60,000 nucleotides of DNA from Neocallimastix lanati (nom. inval.) (Eukaryota; Neocallimastigomycota; Neocallimastigomycetes; Neocallimastigales; Neocallimastigaceae): assembly GCA_016946835.1 (NCBI GenBank), contig JACVTC010000104.1, forward strand, positions 291,001 through 351,000. Reading direction: 5' to 3'. Under the pieces are notes generated by a model. The model did no database searches and was not told the origin of the DNA. It saw only the letters and a list, made by a program, of their open reading frames with translations. The position numbers and the translations under genes are program-made. Shown here piece after piece: positions 1 to 13,418 of this stretch (its first letter is position 1; each line of letters begins with the position of its first letter).

Positions 1-1390
1 ATAGATACTATTAACTTTAATTTATTTTTCTTTTTTATATGTATAATAAATAAATAATAGGAAAATAAGGTTATATACACTTTTTTTTTTCCTTTTTTTT
101 TTTTTATTTAAGATGTACGTAAAAGTTAATATATATAATTAATATATATATATAATTATTATTTTCCATAAAAATAATTAAATAAAAATAAAAATATTAA
201 ATTGATATTTTATAAAAATGTTTATAATAAATATTTTAAATACTTATTTTTTTTCTATATATATATTATTAATGAATTTGTCTCAGATATAAATAAAAAG
301 AAAAAAAGAATAATTCAATATAATAATTTATCTATATTATTTAATAAGGAAATATGAAAAAAGATTTAATTAAATTTTTTAAAAAATTTTTTAATAAAAT
401 TATTAAAATTCATTTATTAATAAAATTTTTTATAAAAAAAAATTTTTTTTATGAAAATGCGATAATTAAAATATTTCTTATTATTTATTTAAAATAAATT
501 ATTGTAAAATCTTTGTATATAAAAAATGTAAATTTTAAATTAAAATGTGAAGTGAATGAATATAAATATAATTATATGTGTTTTTTAAATATGATAATAG
601 ATACTAATTTAATTTATAAAATAATTATATTTATTATAATAGTAATTTGTTTTGAAAATATTATATTTTATTTTAAAAAGGAAATTTTCTTTAAATAAAT
701 ATTTTTTATGTGTTTGTGATGTTTGTGATATTATATATATATATATATATATTATATAATAAATAATGAAAATTAAAATGTAAGGTATAATGACTTTTAC
801 CTTTTAAATTTAAAAGAAAAAGAAATTGTAAATTTTTTTATGTAATAGTTAATGTTATAATAAAATAAAAAAATAATTTATGAAATTTCTATTTAATAAT
901 TTAAATTAAATATTTTTTTTTTATTTTATATATATATATATTTTATTTGTTTTTTAATATGTGCAATATTATATGGTATAAATTTTATTACTATTGATAT
1001 ATTTATATTTAATATCTAGAGTATAGTAATAAATTTATTTTTCAATTATTGAATTTTATTGACTTCATAATGCAGTCTTATTTCTTAATAGAATTGCTTT
1101 TATTTTTTGTTTCATTAATCTCAAATAATTTATCTAAATTCATTTAAATCATTTTAATGTTCTTTCGTTTTATTTGTAATATTTATTTTTTTTTCTAAAT
1201 AAAAAAAAAAAAAAGAGAGAGAAAAGGAGAGTTATATATAAACACAGTTATTAATAATAAAATTATCATGATTTTTTTATATAAAAATTTAAGATATAAA
1301 TAATAATAATAATAATAATTAAAAAAGTTAAATTCAAATATAGAAGTATCTTTTAATGCAATATATAATATATTAAAGATTATTTTAATA

Positions 1391-1446
1391 TATGACTTTT
1401 ATTAAGATTAATAATAAATAATGTTATTAATCTTATAGAAGTCATA
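1391..1446. repeat. Imperfect hairpin, about 24-bp arms
   Basis: The left arm begins TATGACTTTTATTAAG and the right arm is its reverse complement apart from one mismatch and one single-base gap. The loop is only about 9 bases. It could be the core of a short foldback (MITE-like) element or a transcribed hairpin. No gene lies within 10 kb downstream, so a terminator role is not supported. Confidence 0.55.
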
Positions 1447-1537
1447 AAAGTATAAACATTATTATTCCTATATGTATAATATTTATAATAATTAATGTTT
1501 ATTATAAAATTAATTACCAACATTTAATTAATAATTG

Positions 1538-1582
<45 letters not shown>

Positions 1583-3004
1583 ATAATATATATATTATTA
1601 ATTTAATTAATAAATTCAATAAAATTTAAATTATTAAGATCTTTTATTTATTAATTGAAATATGGTCTTTTTTAATATATTATATTTGTTTTAAAAACAA
1701 TAAATTAAAAAAATAAAAATTATTTTGATTTTAAAAAAATATTCCAATAAATAAAAATTAATTACAAATAGAAATATATAAACTATTTTGATAATAAATA
1801 AAAACTAAAAAAAAAAAAAAAAAAAAAATAAGTAAAATCAATAGAAAATTAAATATGTAAATTTTAATTTTTAATTTTATTTTTTGTAATTAATCAATTT
1901 CCATTATGAAATTGTATAAATAACTTTATTTTTTAATTAAACATTTTTTTTTTTAATTAATATTATAAATTATAACTATTTTAAAAGTAAAAGTAATGTG
2001 CCATAATAAAAATAAATATACTTTACTTTTTTTTATTAATAAAGAAAAAAATGTCATTAAATTTTTTGAATGAATAGTAATTTAACAATATAATTTTTAT
2101 GTTTAACTCTTAAAAGTAAAGTAAAGCCTGACTTTATTTTATGACTTTTTATATAAAATTTAATTTTTAATAAAAAATATTAAATTTATAATAAATATAA
2201 TAATAATTATAATTTATTTTTTATTTTTTATTCTTTATTTTATTTTTTATTCTTTATTTTATTTTTTTTTTTTAGCATCTATATATTTTATATATTTATA
2301 TATTATTAAGTGAATTAAATTATTTGAAATAAAAAGAAATTAATTTAAAAAATTTTCAGATATAAAGTCCAAATTATATATATATAAATTAAACATGATT
2401 TAAATTTGAGGTTTTTAGGATATTAAAATTTTTAAAGTTACTTTTTTATTAAAATGATAATTAAAGAAATAAATAGAAAAATAGTTTAAAGAAATAGAAT
2501 TAATATATTAATAATAAAATGATTATTACTAATAAATAGGATGAAAAAGTGGAATTAATGAATATAAAAACATTTTTTAATGTAAATTTATATATTTACA
2601 TTAAACAATTTATTAGGAAAATTGTACATACATAGAATAAAAAAAATACGTATATATTTAAATATATTATTGATTTGAAAATTTAATATTTTAAATATAT
2701 GATAGTTTAAATTAAATTCATATAAAATATTTAAAAATAATAAATAAATATACAAATATATATCTATTTATATAATAACTATATAGTAACAGATAAAATC
2801 TATAGTTGAAATTTTTATTTTATATCATTAAATTTTCAAAATAATCTTAAAAATTTAAATTTACGATTAATTTCTTTACTATTTGATAATCGTTATTTTT
2901 TATATTATTTTTTTATTATTACAAATAATCATTATCATCAAATCATTTATCGTAAATTTATAAAAAAAAACTTTTCTAATATCTTTTCTTTGTTACTTTT
3001 TCTT

Positions 3005-3760
3005 TAATAGTTTAAACTTAAAAAAATTTGAATAAAATTAAAGAATACTGTTCCATAAATTATTTATTAATAATTATTAAAATTTACTGAAACTTGAATA
3101 TAATAATACCATTTAAAAATAAGAATAGTTAATTGTTTAATGTAGATTTTCTAATATAACCTTATTTAAAGGATTTAATCCTCACAAATTATTATTACAA
3201 AAATTTAATGAATAAAAGGGTTTTTGCATTTACTTAATTAAAATATTATTTTTATAATTAGAGAAGATATAATTTTTTTATTTAGTAATTATATATATAT
3301 ATATACATATATATATTTTATAAATCCCTTTTTTCTTATTTTTTTTATCATAAATAGATTTCAAATAAATTTATTTAATTATTTCATATTGGATAAAATT
3401 ATACAAATGTTCTAAAATAAATAAATCTTTCTTTGTTAAAATAGTTTAAGTTTAAATAGTAAAATATAAAAAAAAAATACTGTTCCACAGATTATTTATA
3501 AAAAAGATTCATTAATGTTATAAAATAGAATTATTTTATTATTTATTTATAATTATTGTATAAATTGATTCAATAGATTAAAATTTATATAAATTGTCAT
3601 TATTTATTACTACTACTTTTTTCAAATCATTAATTAATAATCATTAAAATCTATTGTTAAATGAACAATTTAAATAGTTTTCTTAAATAGTTTATCCTAA
3701 ATAAAGAATAACAAAATACTATTAACCAATTATTTTATTATAACAAGTATTTCAACAAAA
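3005..3760. repeat. Diverged direct repeats around an 'aatactgttcca' core
   Basis: Segments at about 3008-3075 and 3441-3510 share AATAGTTTAA, then an A-rich spacer, then AATACTGTTCCA and an ATTATTTAT tail. A weaker third relative lies near 3680-3740. The spacing of about 430 bp suggests an old tandem duplication or two remains of one dispersed element. Low complexity makes the boundaries uncertain. Confidence 0.35.
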
Positions 3761-4114
3761 AAACTATATGAATAAAATATTTAAATAAAATATATAAAAT
3801 AAGATAATAAGTTTAATTTTAATTATTAATAATTTAATGGAGTTAACAAAAATATTTTAAAAAATATAATTAATATTAAGATTTTTAAATAATTTAAAAA
3901 TATATTAATATATATATATCAATATATATCAACAAAAAATCATTTTCACTAAAAGATTTATATTTTATTTATATATCTATTAAAAAAAAAAAAAAAAAAA
4001 GTATTTTTTTTTTTATCAAATTTAAAAGGAAATTACTAATAAATTAATTAATAAATAAATTATCTATTGGTCTATAGAAAAAATAATTAATGATAAAAAT
4101 TTTAAATAAATAAT

Positions 4115-4380
4115 AGACTATTAAGAATAAAGTTTAGTTTGATAAAATTATTAAGTAAATACTTTGATTAATATTTATAAACAATTAAAAATAATCGTGG
4201 CTTTATATTATTAATATATCATGTAATGTTCTTTATAAATATAAATGTAATCTTTAAAATAAAAAATTTATATAATAATTAAAAGAATTAATCCAACATA
4301 AATAAAAATAAAATATTATTAAAATAAAAAATTAAAAAATTAAAAGATTAAGAAAGGATTTGTATAAATTATTGTGTTTG
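4115..4380 (+). mobile_element. LTR-like segment upstream of copia gag
   Basis: This stretch aligns with 10955-11275. Shared words in the same order include AAGAATAAAGTTTA, GATAAAATTATT, ATTAATATTTATAAAC, TATATTATTAATA and ATCATGTAATG. It lies just 5' of a gag-like reading frame, while its partner lies just 3' of a copia RNase H tail. That is where the two LTRs of one element family belong. Terminal TG...CA ends and a target-site duplication are not clear, so the boundaries are approximate. Confidence 0.55.
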
Positions 4381-4403
4381 TAAACATAATAAAATTATTA
4401 ATT

Positions 4404-5800
4404 TGACTGATAGTATCACCGAAACGAAAGTCCTGTAAACATCAGACAATTACAGAAATGGTTAACAGAAATGGATCTTTTATTGGTCATTAAAAATGTT
4501 GAAGACTATGTTTACTGTAGAAAAATCAGAGATAGTCGAAGAAGATACAAAAAATTATCTAAAAGTAATATGCAGAGATAATTATATGAAAAGGAAGTAA
4601 CAAACGAAATAATCAAGTCTGATCATTTAATAAAATATCTGATTTGCAATAATATATCGGATGAAATAAAAATAAAATTAGATTTCGAAAATTCTACCAC
4701 CTTTCACTTTTGGAACGTAATTAAAGAAATAAATACTAAATCTGACGAAGAATAAATGAATTAAAGAAACAACCAGAAAGTAAAAGATATCATAAAAAAG
4801 TTGGTTATGCTTTATTTATATCGGAACTAAATAACATATTTAATGAATTAAAATCTATAGGAGAAGAGTTATCAGAAGAGAAAAGAAATAACTACATATA
4901 TCGTTACCCCATATGAAATAATAATAGAAATAAATATTATTTCATATAAAGGAAAGTGGAAAGAAACCAATGAATATCAAAGAAAGACAATTCCTCATTT
5001 CAAATACTTTAAGGAACTGAGAATCAAAGCTTATCCAATCAAGTCGCATTAAATTCTGCTTCCACTATCAGAAATAAAATTTTAAAAGATAAGAATAAAA
5101 AGAAAAATAATATGGAAAAGGAATATTTTATATATCACAAGTTAGAACTCATAGCTAGGAATTTTTAATATGATAGAGAATATAAACATACAAATGTTTT
5201 AAGCAAGGATACGGATGATAATTTTGTTATATTTACAAACTCACTTATTGAACTAGAGGATTACAATTTAGAAGGAAGTGTTTCCTTAAATTCTACGACT
5301 CTGAGACAAAGACAATATGTACAAAGAAAGTAATTTTCAACCCAAACAAAATCTAAGTTACTATAATGGTTGGATCGTTTTTATGAAATCAAAATCAGAA
5401 GTGTTTAAAAAATTTTTACATGTGGTACAAAAAGGTGAAAAATATCTTTTCATTATAATTTCAAATATACGTTCTGATAATGGAATGGAGCTCGATAACA
5501 ATAATTTTGATAGGATTTGCAAAGGAGATAATAATATACAACAACTTTAAATACCTTATAATTCGTATCAGAATGGCTGTGCTGAACGTTTTCAAGAAAC
5601 TCTAATATAAAATTCTATGATGACTGGCGGAAAACTAAACCATTAACATTGGGGAGATACTATAAGAATAGCAAACTACATACATAATAAAATTATTCTT
5701 TCAAGAATTGGTGAGTTTTTTGAAAATACTCCGAGATATGTGTTAACTTTACCATCCGTTCCAGATAAATATTATTTGATGATTTTGAAGAAGAAAAAAA
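4404..5800 (+). pseudogene. Decayed Ty1/copia gag and integrase
   Basis: Several frames, broken by stops and shifts, read like a copia polyprotein. Near 4600-4750 a gag-like stretch contains SDHLIKYLICNNISDEIK and FHFWNVIKEINTKSDEE. Near 5130-5170 IYHKLELIARNF resembles a zinc knuckle that has lost its cysteines. At 5317-5780 the integrase core is clear: SDNGMEL holds a catalytic Asp, IPYNSYQNGCAERF holds the catalytic Glu region, and ANYIHNKI follows. In-frame stops (for example just before IPYNS) mean it cannot be translated intact. It is a dead retrotransposon, transcribed rightward when alive. Confidence 0.85.
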
Positions 5801-5819
5801 AAATACTTAAAAATTAAAT

Positions 5820-6400
5820 AGACTTCAATAAAAATAAAGAAGGTATAATAAATAAGGTGGAAAATAATGACATAAATAATTTTAATAAAGATAATTCAAA
5901 TAATAATTTAAATAATAATAATTTGAATGATATTGTGAAAATTGAAAATTTTAATAATTTAAAATTTAATTAATAATCAAAATTTAGATTAAAATGTATT
6001 TGATTTAAATAAAAATATGTATGACTTTAATGGCAATAAATAATGAAACAATAATAATGAAATAAAAATATAATTGTAAATAAAGCTGAAATTCGATTAA
6101 ATAGTGAAAATGACGACACCATAATTAATAATTCAGAAAATGTAGAATTAAATACAAATAGTAAACAAGACTTAAATTATGAGAATGTAAATGTAAACAT
6201 GTATATCAATAGTAATAAAGACATAAATATAAATGAAAATAATAAAGTAAATTTAGAAACAAATAATAAAAATTTAATTGAAAAAAATTTAAATAGTAAA
6301 TTTATTGAATTGAATTCACATGTTCTAAACAAAGAAATAAATAGCAATACAAATAATACAAATTTAAATTTAAAAATAAAAAGAAAACTTAAGGATTAAC
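5820..6400 (+). pseudogene. Asn-rich linker of the copia element (probable)
   Basis: Directly after the integrase relic come broken frames rich in Asn, Lys, Glu and Ile, the longest at 6199-6399 ending in KIKRKLKD. Copia polyproteins usually have a long low-complexity linker between integrase and reverse transcriptase, and the position fits. No reverse transcriptase follows; the sequence drops back to plain AT DNA at about 6400. Assignment rests on position and composition only. Confidence 0.45.
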
Positions 6401-6660
6401 CATGTAGTTTGATTGTTTAATGTATATACTGAATATAAATTGATATAGTTAAGAATTCGTAATATAACAAAATAGAATTAATTTATTATATTAATATGTA
6501 CATAAATGATTAAAATTACTTTATTTATTATTAAAAATTAATATAATAGACTTGAAATTAAAAATGAGTTAAAATTGAAAAAAATTCAGTTATTGTTTTA
6601 ACAATTATACAAACAAAATTATCTCTAGATGTAACAATTTGAACTGGATTAAATTATTTT

Positions 6661-6697
6661 CTTTATTATATTGACATGACAGGTCAATATAATAAAG
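6661..6697. repeat. Perfect 15-bp inverted repeat, 7-base loop
   Basis: CTTTATTATATTGAC at 6661-6675 is followed by the loop ATGACAG and by its exact reverse complement at 6683-6697. It lies downstream of the copia linker relic, in DNA with no gene. Confidence 0.8.
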
Positions 6698-8034
6698 TAT
6701 ATATAATAAAGTAACACTGTATAAATAATTCAAAATAAGTTTTATTAAAGAAAAAAATATAAAATTTTTTATTATTTATTTATTAATTAGTTAATGTAAT
6801 ATTTTAAATTACTTATAAACTAATTAATATAAATGCGAATTTAAAAATATTTTAATACTAAGTTTAACGCCTATTTATAGTTTTTATAAAAAAATAAATA
6901 TTTTAAGATATCAATAATTATTAGTAATTATTAGTAATTAAAAAAAGTTCAAGAAAATAAGTTTTCTTTCTGGAAAATGTGACTTAGATAAAAATGGTAA
7001 AAATTATTAATGAAAATAGATTTTTTTAGTTTTACCAATATGGTTATTTGATCAATAAAACACTAATAATTTCTTATATATTATAGATATAATAAATGAA
7101 GATATTAAATATTTAGAAGGAGTTTGAGTGGAAACTTGGGGGTTCGTCCTAATGAAAAGTGAAGCAGATAAAAAAAAATTCTAGCAATATAGCTATCTAT
7201 ACAAAAATAGTAGTAAAGAATGAATTAATAACCTTCATTTTATTATAAATTTTTTATTATTAATTTTTTACTATAACTTCTTTCCTATATTCTAAATTAA
7301 AAATATTAATAATACTAAAATTATTCACCTCAAATTACTAATTCTATATATGACCCATATATTTTTATATTTTCTTCAATTAATATTCGCAATGTTCATT
7401 GTAACATTGAGAAGAATATTATATTTAAAATTAAATATTCTTATAAATGAATTATAAATATTAATTAAAATTTTTATATAAAAATCTAATTAAATATTTT
7501 TATATATTATTAAAAATGATTAATATTATTATAAATGACTAATATTATTAAAAATGATTAATATTATTAAAAATATATTATTAAGCTTTAATCAAATTAT
7601 AACAAAAATAATTATAAAAATTTATTATTATTATTATTATTATTATACAAAATATTCAAATTAATTAAATAATATTACTTTTATTTTTCAAAATCATTTT
7701 TAAGAATTAAATAATATTATAAAATTTAAAATAATTAATTTACTAATTTTATTAATTCTAAAATGTAAATTTATTTAACTTAACCAAGTTTTAGTAAAAA
7801 TTCTTTTTATATTTATTTTTATTTAATTATAAGTATATTATATTTAAATATTATGTAATTATATTTATAACAATAAAAACAAAAAATGAATTATTGATAT
7901 AAAATTATTTCAATAATTCCATAAAAACAATTAATTTTTGAATAATTAATTATAATTTAATATTTAAAAAAAAATATAAATATTACATAAATCTCTTAAT
8001 AAAAAGAATAATAATGAATAAAAAAATAAGTATA

Positions 8035-8222
8035 AAATAATAAAATAATAAAATAATTAAAATAATAAAATAATAAAATAAAAAAATAATAAAATAATAA
8101 AATAATAAAATAAAAAAATAATAAAATAATAAAATAATAAAATAAAAAAATAATAAAATAATAAAATAATAAAATAAAAAAATAATAAAATAATAAAATA
8201 ATAAAATAATAAAATAATAAAG
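8035..8222. repeat. 8-bp ATAATAAA minisatellite with 32-bp superunit
   Basis: Tandem AATAATAA-type 8-mers are interrupted about every fourth unit by an A-rich variant, giving a higher-order period of about 32 bp. The minus-strand frame across it (7983-8225, Tyr/Phe/Ile/Leu only) is a by-product of the repeat. Confidence 0.85.
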
Positions 8223-8279
8223 CAAAATTAAATAAATTAAATAAATTAAAAAGTAGGTTAAATTATATCCCTAACTGCA

Positions 8280-8690
8280 TATTTAATTTTTAATTTTTTT
8301 TAATTACATTAAAAACCAGATACAACTGTAATGAAGTCTAATGTTAGTAAAAGATTTGCCATGGTCTGGTGTTCAATAACTGTTCTATGGGCTTTTTGAA
8401 CAACAATTAAAAACTCAGTTATTAATCACTCCATTTATTCTTTTGTTTTCTATTATTTAATTAGAATAAATAAATGATTATCAAGGTTTTTCCAATTACT
8501 TCTTGGAAGTGATCGGTTTTATTTAATTAATACCATGATCGTCATTGATAGAATATCCATCAAAAACTTATCTAGGTTTCTTCATCTAATCTTTTACTAG
8601 ATAAAAGATTTATTAAGATTGGAAGTTCATTTTATATTTAATCTTATTTTCCCATAAATTTATAATTAAGGCGTTCTCTTTGAGAAGTCA
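8280..8690. other. G+C-richer island, unassigned
   Basis: Base composition is more balanced than its surroundings, for example around CCATGGTCTGGTG and TTCTTGGAAGTGATCGG. All frames on both strands carry stops. It resembles the decayed transposon patches nearby, but no diagnostic domain was found. Confidence 0.3.
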
Positions 8691-9611
8691 AGAGTTATTA
8701 TTATAACAATTATAATATATTAATAATAATAAATATATTATAAAAACTTATAATAATTTTATTATTAATAAAAATTACTTTTATAAAACAAGTTTCATAA
8801 TTAAAACTTCTTTTTATGATTTTAGTGTTTTTCGTTTATTATAATTTGTTATAATGTACTCACAAATTTGAAAGAACTATATAAAAAAATTAGCAATAAG
8901 AACTAATATTAATGATTAATAATTTAATTATAATTAATTTTATAACTAAATTATTATACACGAATGTTACAGTTCCGGGTAAATAATAAATAAAACACAA
9001 AATTATAAATAAAATTAAGATAATACAATTTAATATAAATATATAAAAATTATATAATTGATTCTTTTATAAAAAAAGTTTATTAAAAATTTAATATTTT
9101 AAAACTAATTAATTAATTAATTTTATTCTTTTCTTTTTATACTAAAATAAATGTTTTTAAACTTTTACTAAATGCTAGAAATGGTAAAATCACTTCATAA
9201 AATTAATAATCTTTAATAATTATTCACTATTTTAAATTATATCTAATATATTTATATTATTTTTTATCTATTTATAAAAATATAAGGGAATGATAATAAT
9301 TTATTAATAGTTCAATAATAAAATATTGTAAAGATGGTTTTATCAATTTTATAGAATTTAGTTTAAATGGTTTAGTAATTATAATTTACTAAATTTTATT
9401 TTTATATGCAAAATGCAAAGTAATATTAATATTGAATTATTTAATATATTTTTTCATAATTAATTATTAAGAATATAACATAAAAGACTTTAATAAGTAT
9501 TCTTTTAAATCATGTCATTGCATTTCCAATTTTTTATTATTCTATCATTTTTTACTAAAGAAATTAATTCAAATAAAAATAAATAATATAAAGAAACAAA
9601 TAATGACATTC

Positions 9612-9850
9612 AAAAATTATTACCTGCTAAACTTCTTTCATTAAAGGATGTATTTGATGAAAAATCAGCTAATAAATAACTATATCATCGTTAATACGAC
9701 TGCGAAATTAAGCTTAAACCAAACTCCAAATTTTATTATTGTCCTATTTATCGTTTTACTAAAAAAGAGTTCGTTGCTCTTAAAAAATACATTGAAGAAA
9801 ACCTTGCTAAATGATTCATTCGAATTATTCAAAAACACAGTGAAGAATTT
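9612..9850 (+). pseudogene. Ty3/gypsy reverse transcriptase fragment
   Basis: Translation in shifting frames gives KLLPAKLLSLKDVFDEKSAN, then YDCEIKLKPNS, PIYRFTKKEFVALKKYI and EENLAK*FIRI. This is the start of gypsy and chromovirus reverse transcriptases: the 'F.DVF.E..A..LP.HR.YD..I.L' block and the 'PIY.L...E...L..YI.E.L.KGFI' block. The stop where a Gly is expected and at least one frameshift show it is dead. Only about 80 codons survive. Nearby 10020-10160 is somewhat G+C-richer and may be further debris of the element. Confidence 0.8.
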
Positions 9851-10746
9851 TAATGACTACATAAAACATATATCCCAGATAGTTTCTTTTTTGTATTTTT
9901 TTAAATTTAAATTTTTTATGTATTATATTATTAACATGTATTTGAAAATTTACTTAAATATAGTTCTTGAATTAAATCTTAATTTGAAATATTATTAAGT
10001 TAGTTTAGTTTATTGAGAAAATCAAATTTAAGATTTGGCTAGCATCTGAATCCTTGAAGAGGATCATGTACTAAAATTTGTAAAAAAATCATGAGAGTAG
10101 TGGTTAGATCTATAGCTATTGAATGAACTACTCCAGTTCGACTCACGCTTATACCTAATTTTTAATATTTTATTTTTCATTATTCTAATTAATTCTTATT
10201 GAATTTTCATAAAGAATTTCATAAAAATTCTTATTACTTAAAATAATTTTTCCTTATTATATTTCATTCTTCTTTCTTAATATTTAAAATAATTGTTTTC
10301 TTCCATTAGTTTCTGATTTAATTGAGAAAATTTGCTTTAAATGAGTTTTCAAGATTCTGAAATTTTTGAAAATATATATAAACTATTTTTCCATAAAAAG
10401 TATATATATTAGTAAAATTTTCACTAAATATTTTTATTTTTATTTTTATTTTTATTTTTTTTTTTTGTTTTATTTTATTAATTAATTAGTTAATAATAAT
10501 TAATTTGATATGTCATAAAATTAATTAATTAATTAATGCTAAAATAATTTAATAAATAAATTTATCTCTAATGAATTAATAAAACTATTTTCTTATAAAC
10601 AATTTTTACTTATTATTAATTAATTATTTCTTATTGTAATCAACTGATGAAGACTGGTACAACGTATTGAAGATTATCAGATATCTCAAAAAGTAAGCCA
10701 AATTATGGTATAAAATTCAAAAAGGATAAACCCCAAGTCCAGATAT

Positions 10747-10860
10747 ATAGATATAAAATATCTTCACATAAGAGAACTTTTAAAAAAGAAGAAAATAAAA
10801 TTGAACTACATAAAATCAGAAGATAATTTAGTGGATTTACAAGGTACTTTAATACAAATT
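10747..10860 (+). pseudogene. Copia RNase H C-terminal fragment
   Basis: One frame reads IDIKYLHIRELLKKKKIKLN followed by YIKSEDNLVDL. This is the end of copia pol, the 'HIDIKYHFIRE...I.L.YI.S..N.AD..TK' block of RNase H, with the first His replaced. It lies about 95 bp before an LTR-like copy, as expected for the 3' end of a copia element. Only this tail is recognisable. Confidence 0.8.
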
Positions 10861-10954
10861 TATTAAATTAATTTAGAGACTCTATCTTAGTTAATTTTTT
10901 TATTTTGTTTTATTTTATTTTTATTTTAACACTATTTTTATATATTTTTATATA

Positions 10955-11275
10955 GCGTTAAGAATAAAGTTTAACTTGATAAAATTATTATTTTAATTAA
11001 TATTTATAAACGATTAAAATAATCTTGGATTATATTATTAATAAATCATGTAATGCTCTTAATAAATAGAAATGTAATCAATAAAAATAAATAATTCAGG
11101 TATTAATTAAAAAAATTTATCCTAAAAAGTAAAATATTTAAAAAATTAACCTTAAATGAATAAAAATAAAATGTTAAAATAAAAAAAAAATAATCTTAAA
11201 TGAATAAAAATAAAATATTAAAAGTTAAAATAGGTTAAAAAAAGCATAAAAATAAATTTAAAGTTTTTACTAGAA
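10955..11275 (+). mobile_element. LTR-like segment, partner of 4115-4380
   Basis: It aligns with the segment upstream of the copia gag relic over at least 125 bp, more loosely to about 11275. It follows the RNase H tail at 10747-10860. With 4115-4380 it brackets roughly 7.2 kb, longer than a usual copia element. Either other insertions lie between them or the two halves come from separate copies. Confidence 0.5.
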
Positions 11276-13418
11276 TTTGTAATAATCAATAACATGGTTA
11301 CCAAGAATAATTATAATTACTAATAATTATTCCATATGATATTTTTTATTATTTATTATTAATTAAATTTATTATGTATAATTTTTATTATTTATATAAA
11401 TTTATATTTTTTATTGTTATTTTAATTATAATTATCTTCTTTTTTTTTATTGTCATACCAAAAATAAATTCATATGAAATTAATAAATTTAATTTATTCT
11501 ATATAGTTAATTTTCTCTTTGTAATTATCTTAAAATATTAAATATTACATTATAGATTATTTCTTTCAAAATCAATAATTATTAATAAAATAAGTAAAAA
11601 AAAAAAAAAATAAAATCTAAAATAATAAAAAAAAGGACAAAAAGGAAATAATAATATAATAATGAATATAATTTATCATAAATTTAATGTATTATCGCCA
11701 TATTTTTTTCATGAATAAAGTATATATTTATAAAATTTATTATAAGGTAACTTATTTATTAATAAACTGAAAGCTATTAACCGAATAATTTCATTATCTG
11801 ATAATCTTTAAAATATTAATAAAATAAGGATTTTTATTGCTATTGGTAAATCTATAATTGTAGATAGAAATTTTTAAAAAAATTTATAATACAATAAAAC
11901 TATTATTATTTATTATCATTATTACTATTAGTTAAATTTTATTATTTACAATATATATTATTTATTAATTATAACATATATTTTTTTTTATTTTTTCTTT
12001 TTTCAATATTATAATATTATGAAGTATTTTTTTTAAAGATCATTTTTAAAAAAATAATATAATATGAAAATAATTTTTAAATTTTTTAAATTCTCTATCC
12101 TTTTTTTATTTATTTATTATTATTTATTATTATTTATTAAAATTAATATTCTATTATATAATTATAAATAATAAAAGAATATTTAAAATAAATTAATGAA
12201 AAATATTTGATAATTATATAATATATTTCATTAAAGTAATAATTATTAACAAAATCTATTTATATAATTTGAAAACCTATTACTATTATAATTTATTTTC
12301 TATTAATAAGTAATAATTATTTGGATAATAGTTTTATTGAAATTAAAATGTAATTAATATATGTAGAAATTTGAAAGTTATAGACCTAAAAATAGAAATT
12401 ATCATAAATTCTTTATAATTACATTAACTAATTAATTATTATTAATACCATGGTAGTAAATTATATATTAAATGCTTATTAATATTAATAGTTTATCCAT
12501 AATTATACTTTTTCACTTTATATTGTTGACCATTCATTATTATTTATTATCAATTAAATTTTTTTATTTTGAATATTTATTATTATAATTTATATATATT
12601 TATTTTATAAAAAAAATTTTTATTATTATTTTTTTTTTTTTTTTTTTTTTTTTTTTGTTTTTGTGATCATTAATATTTTTTCATTATAAAATATTTCTTA
12701 TAATTAAAAATATTAAAATCATTTAAATTTTTTAAAGATATTAATATAATTATAGTTTATAAAAGTAAAATACAAAAAAAAAAAAAAAAAAAAAAAAAGG
12801 AAAAATTAAAAACTTCTAGAAGAATAAAAAAAAAAATAATTAATTATTATTTTTAAATGAAAATTTTCTATCTATAATTTATTTTTAATATGTACTATTA
12901 TATTTTATATATTCTATTTTTTGTATTTCTAATAATATTTTATATTTTAATAAAATCTCTAATATCTCACAATAATAATCATATAAGTTATTTTAAATTA
13001 TTAATTGTACATTTAATTTAAATTTTATAATTATTTATTTTAAAGATTAGGAATTTTTTGGTTACAAAATTAACAAAATTATTTGAAGTTATAAAAAATA
13101 TTTTATATATTTAATAAAGTTTAAATCTAAAATAATAAATAAATAAATGTAACATAACAAAAAAAAAATGAATAAATTAATAATTTAAAATTGAAATTAA
13201 TTATTAAATTCACAATCACTATTATTATTTTTTTTTCATTAATTGTTTAATTATCACTTTCAGTGAATATATTATTGAATTTGAATTAGATAGAAAGTAT
13301 TCTCATATTTAATCTAGGAAGTGTGGTTGACTAAAATCAAATATTTTACTATAGTAACCAACATTTAGATCATTAGAATAATATATATCAATTGATATTT
13401 AATTTATGATATATGTAA

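Larger units (their letters stand above)
1..4100. other. AT-rich intergenic DNA, no gene seen
   Basis: No reading frame here has the composition of the window's real exons. The stretch holds poly-T and poly-A runs (the longest about 40 T at 1539-1578), TA microsatellites and a roughly 20-bp T-rich tandem repeat near 2221-2265. A short frame at 513-698 is almost only Ile, Phe, Lys, Asn and Tyr, as expected of chance translation of AT DNA. Confidence 0.7.
6700..9600. other. AT-rich DNA, no gene seen
   Basis: No gene-like frame was found. A G+C-richer patch at 8280-8690 and an 8-bp minisatellite at 8035-8220 are described separately. At 8961-8980 the words TGTTACAG and CCGGGTAA could mark an LTR end of the gypsy relic that follows, but no partner end was found. 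Confidence 0.5.

Noticed and set aside
7133-7165. tRNA-like T-arm word GGGGGTTCGTCC
   Set aside because: No D-arm, anticodon arm or acceptor pairing was found around it.
7983-8225. 80-residue Tyr/Phe/Ile/Leu minus-strand frame
   Set aside because: It is the translation of an ATAATAAA minisatellite.
9648-9998. 116-residue plus-strand frame
   Set aside because: Its reading frame is not the gypsy frame; the reverse transcriptase blocks appear in another frame, so this is a shadow over a pseudogene.
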